Part shown: positions 18,084 to 27,947 of the stretch, one piece after another
Layout of the letters: each line of letters starts with the position of its first letter
How positions within the stretch are numbered: position 1 is the first letter of the stretch
NCBI GenBank assembly: GCA_015228785.1
Contig: JADGCU010000009.1
Location: 1-47,574 of the forward strand
Length of the DNA stretch: 47,574 bases
DNA from: Candidatus Omnitrophota bacterium
GTDB taxonomy: Bacteria > Omnitrophota > Gorgyraeia > Zapsychrales > Fredricksoniimonadaceae
Reading direction: 5' to 3'
Position numbers and translations under genes: made by a program
Notes under the pieces: generated by a model
Told to the model about the DNA's origin: nothing
Database searches by the model: none
Seen by the model: only the letters and a program-made list of their open reading frames with translations

Positions 18084-19649
18084 GTGCGGGTGATGAATAA
18101 AACGGGTAAGTTCGCGGATCAAAAGTATTCTTCTGAAGATGTTCAGGGATGTATTGACCTTCTGAATGGTCTTGTTCAAGATACTTCTCAAATGGCGTAT
18201 CTTTCTGAGGAGCAGAGGATCTCTCTTTTAACTGTCACGGGGCAGGTTTCTCGTCCTACTCGGGAAGAAGTGCAGGCCCGCAAGCGTCAACGAAGACAGC
18301 TCAAGCAACAGAAAATAAATACGCATGAACGCAGGGCACGGGCTGCGACCGGTATTCGTAGTGCCCGTCAGGCATCTGTTTTTACGGCCCCTCTGCTTAT
18401 GGAGGGACCGATTGCGCAACAGCATGATCCTGAGCGAGAACTTATTAATCCGCGTTCATGTTATGTGTGTAAAAAGGAATTTTCTTACCTTCATTTCTTT
18501 TATGATTCGATGTGTTCTTCATGCGCAGAGTTGAATTATTCCAAGCGTTTTCAAACGGCATCCCTTCATGGTCAGATTGCGTTGATCACAGGATCTCGTC
18601 TGAAGATCGGGTATCAGGCAACTCTTATGATGTTGCGCGCTGGGGCGCGTGTGATCGCCACGACACGGTTTCCGATTGATAGTGCTCTTCGTTACTCCCG
18701 TGAGGCTGACTTTCAGGAGTGGGCTGACCGACTTGATATCTATGGATTGGATCTCAGGCATACGCCGAGCGTTGAGATTTTCTGTAAATTTATTGAACAG
18801 AAATATGATCGCCTGGACCTTTTGATTAATAACGCTGCACAAACCGTTCGGCGTCCACCGGGTTTTTATGCGCATTTGATGGCGAATGAAGCGCTCGGTT
18901 TTGAAGCTTTGCCTCAGGGGGCTCAAAGGCTTCTAGGAAATTTCGAGGACTGTAAAAAACAGGTTCTTCCTAGGCTGAAGTCTTCAGGAGTAGCAGGGAC
19001 CGAGGTGGCTCTCTCTTGGGATGGGAAGACGCCTGGCCTCGGGCTTTCTGCCTCTGCCAGGCTTTCGCAAGTTCCGTATACGCATGATCATGCCCTTGCT
19101 GTTGAGAGTATTTTTCCCAGCGGGAAATTGGATGCGGACTTGCAACAGGTAGATTTGCGGGAGACTAATAGCTGGCGACTTCGTTTGGGAGAGATTCCGA
19201 CGGCGGAAATGCTTGAGCTTCAGCTGGTGAATGCGGTTGCGCCTTTTGTCCTGTGTAATAAATTATGCGAGATGATGAAGAGGGATAATACAGGACAGAA
19301 ACACATTGTTAATGTTTCGGCGATGGAGGGGAAATTTCATCGCTATACGAAGACTGATCGTCATCCGCATACGAATATGGCCAAGGCAGCGTTGAATATG
19401 CTGACGCATACTTCGGCGAGCGATCTGGTTAAATACGGGATTTTTATGAATGCGGTGGATACGGGGTGGGTCACGGATGAAGATCCGTTTCTTTTATCCA
19501 TGCGTAAGCAGGAGGAGCATGATTTTCAGCCGCCTCTGGATATTGTGGATGGGGCGGCACGGGTATGCGATCCTTTTTTTCATGGGATATTGACGGGAAG
19601 TCATTGGTGCGGTAAATTTCTTAAGGATTATTTTCCTGTTGATTGGTGA
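18084..19649 (+). CDS. SDR-family oxidoreductase with N-terminal zinc-ribbon segment
   Basis: CYVCKKEF...CSSC then [54 protein letters not shown]. Confidence 0.85.
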   Translation: MRVMNKTGKFADQKYSSEDVQGCIDLLNGLVQDTSQMAYLSEEQRISLLTVTGQVSRPTREEVQARKRQRRQLKQQKINTHERRARAATGIRSARQASVFTAPLLMEGPIAQQHDPERELINPRSCYVCKKEFSYLHFFYDSMCSSCAELNYSKRFQTASLHGQIALITGSRLKIGYQATLMMLRAGARVIATTRFPIDSALRYSREADFQEWADRLDIYGLDLRHTPSVEIFCKFIEQKYDRLDLLINNAAQTVRRPPGFYAHLMANEALGFEALPQGAQRLLGNFEDCKKQVLPRLKSSGVAGTEVALSWDGKTPGLGLSASARLSQVPYTHDHALAVESIFPSGKLDADLQQVDLRETNSWRLRLGEIPTAEMLELQLVNAVAPFVLCNKLCEMMKRDNTGQKHIVNVSAMEGKFHRYTKTDRHPHTNMAKAALNMLTHTSASDLVKYGIFMNAVDTGWVTDEDPFLLSMRKQEEHDFQPPLDIVDGAARVCDPFFHGILTGSHWCGKFLKDYFPVDW

Positions 19650-19676
19650 TATTGTTGTTTTTATTAGGGAGGACTC

Positions 19677-20183
19677 ATGAGGGCATGGTTGTCTTGCGCA
19701 TTGCTCATGATTTTATGGAATTCCGCTGTATTAGCTTCTGGGCATTATCCTGTTAGTCGTGGTCTTATTGAGGAATGGAAGGGATCTGTAAAAGAAGGCA
19801 ACCGTCTTTTAAAGGATGTTTCCTGGGCGGTTAATTCTTCTCGTGAGAAGGGCCAAATGAATCGTGTTGTCGAGCTTGTTTTCGCGGCTGAAGAATTATC
19901 AAAGACCGCGGATATCGTTGGTTTAAGTTTTGATTTGATTAAGATTGAAGAAGCGCATGGGTTTTATGAGGATGAAAGTGTTAAGCCTTTGGCTTTGATG
20001 CGTGTCCATTTAGGAAATCATTTGGGAACGATCAATCAAAAGATCGTTATGTTGGAAGGGGTTTTGGCTCGTATGCGGGATGCGGTTTCAATCAGATATT
20101 TGGAAAAGACGAGAGATTATTTAAAGAAAGTGCAAGGGCTCTTGGCGTCATCCTTGGAGCAATCGCAGGCGTTTAAGAAATGA
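19677..20183 (+). CDS. Exported helical hypothetical protein
   Basis: Signal peptide MRAWLSCALLMILWNSAVLAS, SD gggagg; C-terminal segment re-appears as remnant at 22520-22634. Confidence 0.65.
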   Translation: MRAWLSCALLMILWNSAVLASGHYPVSRGLIEEWKGSVKEGNRLLKDVSWAVNSSREKGQMNRVVELVFAAEELSKTADIVGLSFDLIKIEEAHGFYEDESVKPLALMRVHLGNHLGTINQKIVMLEGVLARMRDAVSIRYLEKTRDYLKKVQGLLASSLEQSQAFKK

Positions 20184-20276
20184 AGAGTATAAGAACTGAG
20201 GAGTTTAAGGGTTTTTGTTAAATCGAAGCAAGGGTGAGATTCGTTGACGTACAGATCAGGATTTCTGTCTTAAATT

Positions 20277-21446
20277 ATGAAAGAATTACCTCAAGAATTC
20301 ATTCAACAGGCCGGGGATGGTACATGCCTTGTGGGTTGCCCTTCCCAGTTGACCGCTGATTCCTCTTTGGAGGAAATTTTGATTTTTGCCAGGAGGCAGG
20401 GGGCGTCAGATGTTCATGTGTGTAGCGGGGCGTGTGTCATGCTTCGCAAGGGGGGAGTCTTCGTTCCTGCGACGAAAACACCGCTTCATGGTGAACGGGT
20501 TACGGCTATTTTGAAGAATGGATTGCCTTCAGATAAATGGGCCATTGCTGAAATGACAGGAGATATGGAGTATGTTCATGTGATTCCTGGGGCGGGTCGG
20601 TACCGTTCGGTGGTGACACGTCAGCGTTTAGGCTGGGACATGACGGTTCGGCTTATTGATATGAAGATTCGCTCTTTCGAGGAGTCCGGGATGCCGATTG
20701 CCTGTCAGGGGTTCACGAAATGGGCACAGGGATTGGTTCTTATCGCAGGCCCTGCTGGATGCGGTAAGACAAGTACATTGGCGACCCTTGTTGAAATGAT
20801 CAATCAGACACGACAAGATCATATTATTGTTATTGAGGAGCCTATTGAGGTTGTTTACAAGCCTAAGAGGTGTCAGGTCACTCAGCGCGAGATCGGGGTG
20901 CATACGCTTTCTGCGACTAACGCTTTGAAGGCCGCGTTGCGTGAAGATCCTGACATTATAGTTGTCGGAGAACTTAGAGATCCGCATATGATTGGGCTCG
21001 CAGTATCGGCTGCTGAGACAGGGCATCTTGTTTTTGGGACTATGAATACCAATGATGCTTCTCAGACCGTTGCGACCCTTATTAATTCATTTGAGCCCGT
21101 TGAACAGCCGATTATTCGCAACATGGTCGCGGAATCATTGCGTGGGGTTGTTTGTCAACAGCTGATCCCTAGACTTGATGGCACGGGTGTGGTTCCGGCT
21201 TACGAGGTTCTTGTTACAGGGGCTGCGGTTACGGCGCAGATTAAGAAGGGGCAGGAACGCAAGTTGAACAATGTTATTGCGACTGGTCGTGCGAGCGGGA
21301 TGATCCTTCTGGATTATGCTATGCAAGAGCTTGTGGCGCGTGGCGTTATTAGTGGTCAGGAAGCTTTCCGTCGAGCGATCGATCCGAATATGTTTGTTCA
21401 GTATGCGCCGTCTAAGGTTATGTTGATCGAGAGGAACTATGCCTAA
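20277..21446 (+). CDS. PilT-family ATPase paralogue 1 (altered HIS box)
   Basis: GPAGCGKTST Walker A, REDPDIIVVGELRD, AAETGHLVFGTMNTND. Confidence 0.88.
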   Translation: MKELPQEFIQQAGDGTCLVGCPSQLTADSSLEEILIFARRQGASDVHVCSGACVMLRKGGVFVPATKTPLHGERVTAILKNGLPSDKWAIAEMTGDMEYVHVIPGAGRYRSVVTRQRLGWDMTVRLIDMKIRSFEESGMPIACQGFTKWAQGLVLIAGPAGCGKTSTLATLVEMINQTRQDHIIVIEEPIEVVYKPKRCQVTQREIGVHTLSATNALKAALREDPDIIVVGELRDPHMIGLAVSAAETGHLVFGTMNTNDASQTVATLINSFEPVEQPIIRNMVAESLRGVVCQQLIPRLDGTGVVPAYEVLVTGAAVTAQIKKGQERKLNNVIATGRASGMILLDYAMQELVARGVISGQEAFRRAIDPNMFVQYAPSKVMLIERNYA

Positions 21447-22506
21447 GATCGATCTTTTGTTCAGAAAAGTTATAGCTGATAAAGGGTCTGATCTTCACTT
21501 GCAGCAAGGGCAGCGCCCTAAGATCCGGATCAATGGGGAGTTATGTGAAGTTTCCGTTGAGAATCCGTTGACCCGAGCGAACATGAGAGAGCTTCTTTTG
21601 GAGATTACCTCGAAGGAATGCTGGAGCGTGTTTGAAAAGACGGGGGATGTAGATTTTGCGTATACGCTGGGAGAGGAAGGGCGTTTTCGTGTGAATTTTT
21701 ACCGTAACTTCTTCGGTTTTGGTGCTGTATTTCGCTTGATTCCCAGCAAGATCGTGCAGCTGAAAGATCTTGATATGCCGGCATCTGTAAAGACTCTGGC
21801 TGATATCCAGTCTGGACTTGTTTTGGTCACGGGACCAACCGGGAGCGGTAAATCGACGACACTCGCATCTCTCATTGATCATATTAATCGTACTAAACTT
21901 AAGAAGATCGTGACCATTGAAGAACCTGTGGAATTCATACATAGCAATCAGCGCAGTATTATCACCCACCGCGAGGTAGGGCTTGATACCGAGTCTTTTT
22001 CGTCAGGGCTTCGTGGCGCCATCAAGAGTGATGCTGAAATTATTCTTGTTGGGGAAATGCGTGACCGGGAAACAACGATGCTGGCTTTAACGGCAGCACA
22101 GATGGGAATCTTGGTGTTTGGGACGTTGCATACGAATTCTGCTGCAAAGACTGTCGATCGCGTGGTTGATATGTTCCCCGCAAATCAGAAACAGCAGGTG
22201 CGTACAATTTTGGCTAATACATTACAAGGTATTGTATCTCAGCAGCTTCTTAGGAGCAAGGATGGATCTCGTCGGTGGGCAGCGTGTGAGATTCTGTTAA
22301 AGAGCATGGCATTAACATCTATTTTGATGGATGGGGATGTTTCCAAGCTTGTGTCCGAGATACAGAATAACCGGGGTAAAGGTATGATTTCTTTGGATGA
22401 TTCCCTTCTTGATCTTGTGCGAACGGGCAAGGTGACGAGGGAAGTAGCTTATATGAAGGCATTGAATAAGGCTATGTTCAATGCCGCATTAGGAGTTTCT
22501 GCTTAA
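21439..22506 (+). CDS. pilT: PilT-family ATPase paralogue 2 (altered Walker B / AETGH region)
   Basis: GPTGSGKSTTLASLIDHIN, IVTIEEPVEFIH, SDAEIILVGEMRD, GTLHTNSAAKTVDRVVDMFP. Confidence 0.9.
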   Translation: MPKIDLLFRKVIADKGSDLHLQQGQRPKIRINGELCEVSVENPLTRANMRELLLEITSKECWSVFEKTGDVDFAYTLGEEGRFRVNFYRNFFGFGAVFRLIPSKIVQLKDLDMPASVKTLADIQSGLVLVTGPTGSGKSTTLASLIDHINRTKLKKIVTIEEPVEFIHSNQRSIITHREVGLDTESFSSGLRGAIKSDAEIILVGEMRDRETTMLALTAAQMGILVFGTLHTNSAAKTVDRVVDMFPANQKQQVRTILANTLQGIVSQQLLRSKDGSRRWAACEILLKSMALTSILMDGDVSKLVSEIQNNRGKGMISLDDSLLDLVRTGKVTREVAYMKALNKAMFNAALGVSA

Positions 22507-22519
22507 GGTATTCTTTATA

Positions 22520-22634
22520 GTGAGAGATGCGGTTACAATCAGATATAGAGATGGCAAGAAATTATTTGAAGAAAGATCGGGGATTGTTGGTAGTGTTTGT
22601 GGAACAATCGCTTGTTGTGGAGAGAAGAAAATAA
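22520..22634 (+). pseudogene. Frameshifted remnant of the C-terminus of the 19677-20183 gene
   Basis: gatgcggttacaatcagatat vs gatgcggtttcaatcagatat (20/21), then out of frame IEMARNYLKKDRGLLVVFVEQSLVVERRK* vs LEKTRDYLKKVQGLLASSLEQSQAFKK*. Confidence 0.75.
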
Positions 22635-22676
22635 TAGGCTTTGTGAAGAAGTTTAATTTAATCGGGGGAGGCTTTT

Positions 22677-23183
22677 ATGAAGAAATTGATTTGTTTTCTT
22701 GTGATATTTGTTTATGCCTTAGGGGCTTCTGGGCTTGTTTATGCGCAGAGTGAGAATAAGGCGGGGATGGGGGCTGTTGTGGGAGGGCTTTTAGGTGCTG
22801 CTGCGGGTGGTGCGATTGGCAATAAGAAGCATAAGACAGCGGAAGGGGTTCTGATTGGCGGTGCGATCGGAGCCTTGGGAGGTGCGGCTGTAGGATCCCA
22901 AATGAAGACTCAGCCAGAGGCCAGTAAGACGCCTCAGGAAGCCGTTCCGGTCGAGACGAGGGCATCTTCAGGGACGCAAGTGATTTCGGGCGTTGATGCC
23001 CAGACCAAGGTCACAATGAAGCAGGTCATTTATTGGAGTGAGCAGGGGTTACCATCTGATGAGATCATTGCTCGAATTCAAAAGTCAAGCTCTGTGTTTG
23101 TACTGACGGCAGACGACACCAGTTATCTTCAAAAACAAGGGGTGAGTCAGCGTGTGATCGAGGCGATGCAAGAAACAAAATAG
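22677..23183 (+). CDS. Glycine-zipper exported protein
   Basis: Signal peptide; GAVVGGLLGAAAGGAIGNKKHKTAEGVLIGGAIGALGGAAVGSQ. Confidence 0.8.
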   Translation: MKKLICFLVIFVYALGASGLVYAQSENKAGMGAVVGGLLGAAAGGAIGNKKHKTAEGVLIGGAIGALGGAAVGSQMKTQPEASKTPQEAVPVETRASSGTQVISGVDAQTKVTMKQVIYWSEQGLPSDEIIARIQKSSSVFVLTADDTSYLQKQGVSQRVIEAMQETK

Positions 23184-23320
23184 TCAGATTATCGATGATG
23201 TGATGATTCTTTTCTTCTCAAGCTCTCTTCGTGCTATGATAGATTCAATTCGTCGGGAATGAGTTTATCAGACGACTATCGTAGAAGTAGCCTTTCTGGT
23301 TGAATAAAGGAGTTTGTATT

Positions 23321-23458
23321 ATTAAGAAACTAATTACTTCTCATAAAGGCCGTAAATGCAAGAGGCATGGTTGTAAGAGGGTTTTGAGTATTTACAATCA
23401 TGAGACTCTTTGCCGCATTCATTCTCGGGAAGTTGCGCATTCTGGGAGTGCGCGGTGA
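23321..23458 (+). CDS. Small Cys/His-rich protein (~45 aa), apparent non-canonical ATT start
   Basis: KKLITSHKGRKCKRHGCKRVLSIYNHETLCRIHSREVAHSGSAR* after SD aaaggag; no ATG/GTG/TTG in frame. Confidence 0.5.
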   Translation: MKKLITSHKGRKCKRHGCKRVLSIYNHETLCRIHSREVAHSGSAR

Positions 23459-23476
23459 TTTTTTTGTGGTGTGTAA

Positions 23477-25138
23477 TTAAGATGAAAACCCTCGAAATAC
23501 CCATGTAATAAGATTTACGATCTTCTCCGCGGTTTTTGTTTCAGCTAGCCCCCAGATCATAGGTAAATATAAAGCAGTATACATCGTCATTTTACGTAGA
23601 GATGGCCAAGCGCTCTCTTCAATTGATCGCATTAGGTTTTCGAAGCCTCGAGAACCTAAATAGAATAATGCCAAAAAGGCGGGCATGCTGTAGCGTAGCG
23701 AGCTTCCCGGATCGCCAGCATTTATTCCGTAATTATAATAGAACGCATAATAGATGAAGGCGCCTGATAAAAGGATTAATAGAGGGGTTCCTTGGACTAG
23801 CTTTTTTGAAAAGCATATATAGAGAAGCAGTGCGAGTGGACCGTAAAAAAAGAAATTATTGGAGTTTCCCCACATCAGGAAGAATAGACCTGTGAGCATC
23901 CATTGATGGGGATGGGGAAGTCTCGTAAGGAGTTCTTGCGCTGAAAGGAGATGGCTAAAATTCAGGGTATAGACAGGCCAAATAACAGTAAAGGCTTTCC
24001 ATGAAAGAGACGGAAGAATAGCAAGAGCTGTGGAGAAGAATATTTCGCGTACAGATATCTTTTGGCCGAGACTTTTCTTGTTCCAGATGAGAGAGGCGAG
24101 AAATATTAAAAAGATCGGCAGGGTCAAGGTGGTGAGAGGCCCTTTGGTGAGTGCGAGAAGGCCGATGCCAGCGCTTGTCCACCAGACGGTTTGGGGAGAT
24201 GGCGTGGGATCGTCAGAAATACGAATCCATTGAAAGGTTGTGATTAAAAGAAAAATCGTTGAGAGTCCTTCTCCGTAAGTTAGTCCATAAAGAAAGAACG
24301 ATAGCCAGGCACGTTGATAAAAAACGGCGCTTAAGGCGCACAGGAAGAATAAAAATCCCCAACGGGATGTTTTGATATGGTTAAGAAAGAAAACAAGGCA
24401 AAGTATATTTGCGATCGGCATCAGATAAATTGTGCGCAAATCAAGAGAGCCCCAAAAAAGAGCAGGAAGTGATGAAATAAAAGGAATGCCTAAGGGGTAG
24501 GCCCCGGCACCCGGGTAGGGAAAGGTGTGGGCGATTAGCACACCGTGTTGGATCATGTCTCGAGAAGCGACATACCAGAGATGGATTTCATCAATATAAG
24601 GAAGCCGATCGACGTTCAGATTGAATCTTGCAAAAAAGAGAAAGGCGTTGAGCGTCCATAGTGCGATAAGGATATCTTTGTATGAGAAGTGAGGCCAGCG
24701 CCATTGTGCAAGTTGAATGTCTTTCCAGCGTATTAGGAGAGGAAAGGTTAACAGAAGAAGACTGAGGCGGACTAAAATACGATCGGGGATTGAGAAAAAG
24801 ATGTTGTTGATGATAAAGAGAAGATAGATGCTGAGGAGCAGGATCATGTAAAGGAATAAGAAATGACAGGCCGTATAAATTTTTTGATAAAGACGCGCCA
24901 GAATAAAAAGGATCAGGTGAAAGCTTATAACAAGTGCTAAGGATCCGGAGAAGGTCTTCCAGCCAATGGTCGTTGTTTGTATTAGGGGAAGAAAGCCAAT
25001 AATTTTCGAGATCAGCAGAAGCCCGAAGAAGAAGCAGAAGGTTGGATAAAGATAGCTTTCTAACGGGGGGCGTATATTTGCTATGAGGGGGGAGGGATGT
25101 TCGGTCTTGAAAGAAGGGTTTTTCTGGGGTGATGACAT
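23477..25138 (-). CDS. Polytopic membrane protein, glycosyltransferase family 39 / ArnT-like
   Basis: Many hydrophobic segments; NLNVDRLPYIDEIHLWYVASRDMIQHG periplasmic D/E motif typical of GT-C enzymes. Confidence 0.6.
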   Translation of the reverse strand: MSSPQKNPSFKTEHPSPLIANIRPPLESYLYPTFCFFFGLLLISKIIGFLPLIQTTTIGWKTFSGSLALVISFHLILFILARLYQKIYTACHFLFLYMILLLSIYLLFIINNIFFSIPDRILVRLSLLLLTFPLLIRWKDIQLAQWRWPHFSYKDILIALWTLNAFLFFARFNLNVDRLPYIDEIHLWYVASRDMIQHGVLIAHTFPYPGAGAYPLGIPFISSLPALFWGSLDLRTIYLMPIANILCLVFFLNHIKTSRWGFLFFLCALSAVFYQRAWLSFFLYGLTYGEGLSTIFLLITTFQWIRISDDPTPSPQTVWWTSAGIGLLALTKGPLTTLTLPIFLIFLASLIWNKKSLGQKISVREIFFSTALAILPSLSWKAFTVIWPVYTLNFSHLLSAQELLTRLPHPHQWMLTGLFFLMWGNSNNFFFYGPLALLLYICFSKKLVQGTPLLILLSGAFIYYAFYYNYGINAGDPGSSLRYSMPAFLALFYLGSRGFENLMRSIEESAWPSLRKMTMYTALYLPMIWGLAETKTAEKIVNLITWVFRGFSS

Positions 25139-25180
25139 GGGACGATTTTATTTTGAATTGATCAAGAGGTCAATAAAAAA

Positions 25181-25208
25181 AGCCCTGAGAATTCCTCAGG
25201 GCTTTTTG
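25181..25208. terminator. Bidirectional terminator
   Basis: agccctgag 25181-25189 / ctcagggct 25195-25203 flanked by A-run and T-run. Confidence 0.85.
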
Positions 25209-25228
25209 ATGAGCCATTGATGAGATGA

Positions 25229-25495
25229 TTAGCGTGCGGCAGCAGCTCTCCTGACAGAGGCTTTTCCAGCTTTGACGATCTTGCCAGCCTTGATCATGCG
25301 GGCTGAAACCAGGACGCGTCTCACTGTTCCATTTTTGTCCATGATTTTGACGCGTTGGAGATTGGGGCGGATCACGCGAAGGGTTTTGCCAACAATCTTG
25401 GAACCAGCACCACCCTTACGGCGGATCATACCACGTCTTTTATAAAAACGGCCCGATTTTGGGCCAGCGCCGGAAACAACACATTTTCTTGCCAT
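25229..25495 (-). CDS. rpmB: 50S ribosomal protein L28
   Basis: MARKCVVSGAGPKSGR..., RRKGGAGSKIVGKTLRVIRPNLQRVKI, VSARMIKAGKI. Confidence 0.85.
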   Translation of the reverse strand: MARKCVVSGAGPKSGRFYKRRGMIRRKGGAGSKIVGKTLRVIRPNLQRVKIMDKNGTVRRVLVSARMIKAGKIVKAGKASVRRAAAAR

Positions 25496-25665
25496 GATTC
25501 TACCTCGTATTTGATAAGTTAATTCCTGATCGAATGGGTAAATTCTAATAGATAAGTACTCGATGTCAAGCGGAATTTTAGGTCGAAGACGGGTTGTTTC
25601 GAAGGGCTTGTTGAAAAAGCTCTCTCTGATATAATGTTTTTCATTTTATAGGAGTATAAAATTTT

Positions 25666-27396
25666 ATGAGCATGTCTTTCCGTAGTCTTCCGGTTTTTGA
25701 AAAGAGGCGATTTGTTCCAGAGGGTGCAGTGCTAACGAAGAAAGATGAAGTCGCGGCACTTTTAAAAATTCTTCTTGATCGTGAAATGGGTTCGTTAGGG
25801 GATCTTGAGCGGTTGATTCTTGATCGCTCTGAATTTGATGCGGCTCTTGGTCAAGCCGGGAGTATTCTTTATATCGAAATGACATGTGACACGGCGGATT
25901 CTGCTAAGGCCAAGGCGTATCAGGATTTTGTCGAGAATGTTGAGCCTGTGGTGAAGTCTTTGGAGCATGCCCTTAACGAGAAGATTCTTAAAGCTCAGGA
26001 GGTATTTTCTCTTCCGGCTGGTCGTTATGAAATTTATTTGCGTTCAGCCAGAGCTGAGGTCGAACTTTTTGTTGATAAGAATATTCCTCTTCAGACGGAA
26101 GTGGCCTTGCTTTCTCAGGAATATCAAACTGTCTGTGGTGCCATGATGGTTGATTTTGAGGGGCAGGAGCGAACGCTTCCAGAGATGTCAAAATTTCTTT
26201 TAGAGTCAGATCGGGATTTGAGAGAGAGGGCCTGGCGTGCCACATCTGAACGACGCATGAAGGATAAAGATCGGGTTGAGGAGATCTTTGATAAGATGCG
26301 TAATCTTCGCCATCAGATCGCCTGTAATGCGGGGCATGAGAATTTCCGTGATTATCAGTTTAAGGCCTATCTTCGTTATGACTACACGCCTTCTGATTGT
26401 AAGGCGTATCATAAGTCCATTCGTGAGGTGGTGGTGCCATTGCGTCGGGAGATTGATGATCATCGTCGTCGGATGATGAAGGTCTCAAGCCTTCGTCCAT
26501 GGGACGTGGCTGTTGATGTTCTAAATCGAGCAGTATTGAAACCTTTTGATGATGTCGCGCAGTTAAAGGCGGGGGTGAAGAATATCTTTCATCGGTTAGA
26601 TCGTGATCTGGGGAATTTGTATCAGGATATGGATTCTTTGGGGCTTTTGGATTTAGCGAGTCGTAAAGGCAAGGCCCCGGGAGGGTATCAAAATACGCTT
26701 GCCGAGGCACGTAAACCATTTATTTTTATGAACGCCGTTGGCGTGGATGATGATATTCGTACGCTTCTTCACGAGTCGGGTCATGCGTTTCATAGTTATC
26801 TTTCTGCGCATGATCCGATTGTGGATTATCGTCATGCGCCTATGGAGTTTTGTGAAGTGGCGTCTATGTCTATGGAGCTTATGGCTAATGATCTCATCAC
26901 GGAATTTTATTCACCTCAAGATGCGCGTCGTTCGGCGGTTGAGCATTTGGAGGGCATGATTTCAGTTTTGGCATGGGTGGCAACTGTTGATGCGTTTCAG
27001 CATTGGATGTATGAGCATCCTGCGCATAGTTCGGGTGAACGACAGATGGCCTGGGTTGGATTTCATCAAGAATTTGGTGGAGGCGTCATTGATTGGTCAG
27101 GACTTGAGGAGGCGCGTGCTTATTTATGGCATAGACAGCTTCATATTTTTGAGGTGCCTTTTTATTATATCGAATATGGGATCGCCCAGTTAGGGGCGCT
27201 TCAACTGTGGCAACAGTCGAAAAAGGATCCTTGTGCAGCGATCCAAAATTACAAAAGAGGGCTTTCTTTAGGAGGGTCACGTCCTTTGCCGGAGCTTTTT
27301 TCTGAATCAGGAATCAGGTTCGACTTTTCGAAAAACATGATCGCTCCGCTTATGGATGAAGTTTATAAAGAATGGAAGAAGTTATCAGGTTTATGA
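25666..27396 (+). CDS. M3 family oligoendopeptidase
   Basis: LLHESGHAFHSYLS (HExxH) and EFCEVASMSMELM. Confidence 0.93.
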   Translation: MSMSFRSLPVFEKRRFVPEGAVLTKKDEVAALLKILLDREMGSLGDLERLILDRSEFDAALGQAGSILYIEMTCDTADSAKAKAYQDFVENVEPVVKSLEHALNEKILKAQEVFSLPAGRYEIYLRSARAEVELFVDKNIPLQTEVALLSQEYQTVCGAMMVDFEGQERTLPEMSKFLLESDRDLRERAWRATSERRMKDKDRVEEIFDKMRNLRHQIACNAGHENFRDYQFKAYLRYDYTPSDCKAYHKSIREVVVPLRREIDDHRRRMMKVSSLRPWDVAVDVLNRAVLKPFDDVAQLKAGVKNIFHRLDRDLGNLYQDMDSLGLLDLASRKGKAPGGYQNTLAEARKPFIFMNAVGVDDDIRTLLHESGHAFHSYLSAHDPIVDYRHAPMEFCEVASMSMELMANDLITEFYSPQDARRSAVEHLEGMISVLAWVATVDAFQHWMYEHPAHSSGERQMAWVGFHQEFGGGVIDWSGLEEARAYLWHRQLHIFEVPFYYIEYGIAQLGALQLWQQSKKDPCAAIQNYKRGLSLGGSRPLPELFSESGIRFDFSKNMIAPLMDEVYKEWKKLSGL

Positions 27397-27412
27397 ACGA
27401 AGGGTTGTTTTG

Positions 27413-27940
27413 ATGAAAGATGAGATCGTGAAATCCGGGAAATATCTCAAGCTTGTTATCCGTGACGGTTGGGAATATGTGGAGAGAGTGAATTGCTCGG
27501 GTGTTGTTATTATTATTTCTAAAACAGACGACAACAAAGTTGTTTTGGTTGAGCAATTCAGGCGGCCGGTTGCGAAGAATGTCATTGCCTTTCCAGCGGG
27601 ACTTGCGGGAGATGAGCAGGGGATGGAGGGAGAGGACTTGGCAAAAGCCGCAAAACGCGAACTTCTCGAAGAGACTGGATATTCGGCTAAAGGGATGAAG
27701 AAGCTTTTTGTTGGCCCTGTTTCGGCGGGTATGTGTCGTGATATGGTCACAATCTTTTATGCATCAGGAATTAAAAAGATTGAAAAGGGTGGAGGCGTAG
27801 GCGAGTGGGAGCAGATCAAGGTTCATGAGGTGCCGTTGAAGTCGATTGACAGATGGCTTAGAGGGCAGCAGAAGAAGGGGCTTCTTGTAGCTCCTAACGT
27901 TTTTGCCGGGATTTATTTCCTGAAGAATTGGATAAAGTAG
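27413..27940 (+). CDS. NUDIX hydrolase
   Basis: Nudix box AFPAGLAGDEQGMEGEDLAKAAKRELLEETGY. Confidence 0.9.
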   Translation: MKDEIVKSGKYLKLVIRDGWEYVERVNCSGVVIIISKTDDNKVVLVEQFRRPVAKNVIAFPAGLAGDEQGMEGEDLAKAAKRELLEETGYSAKGMKKLFVGPVSAGMCRDMVTIFYASGIKKIEKGGGVGEWEQIKVHEVPLKSIDRWLRGQQKKGLLVAPNVFAGIYFLKNWIK

Positions 27941-27947
27941 AGAATTT

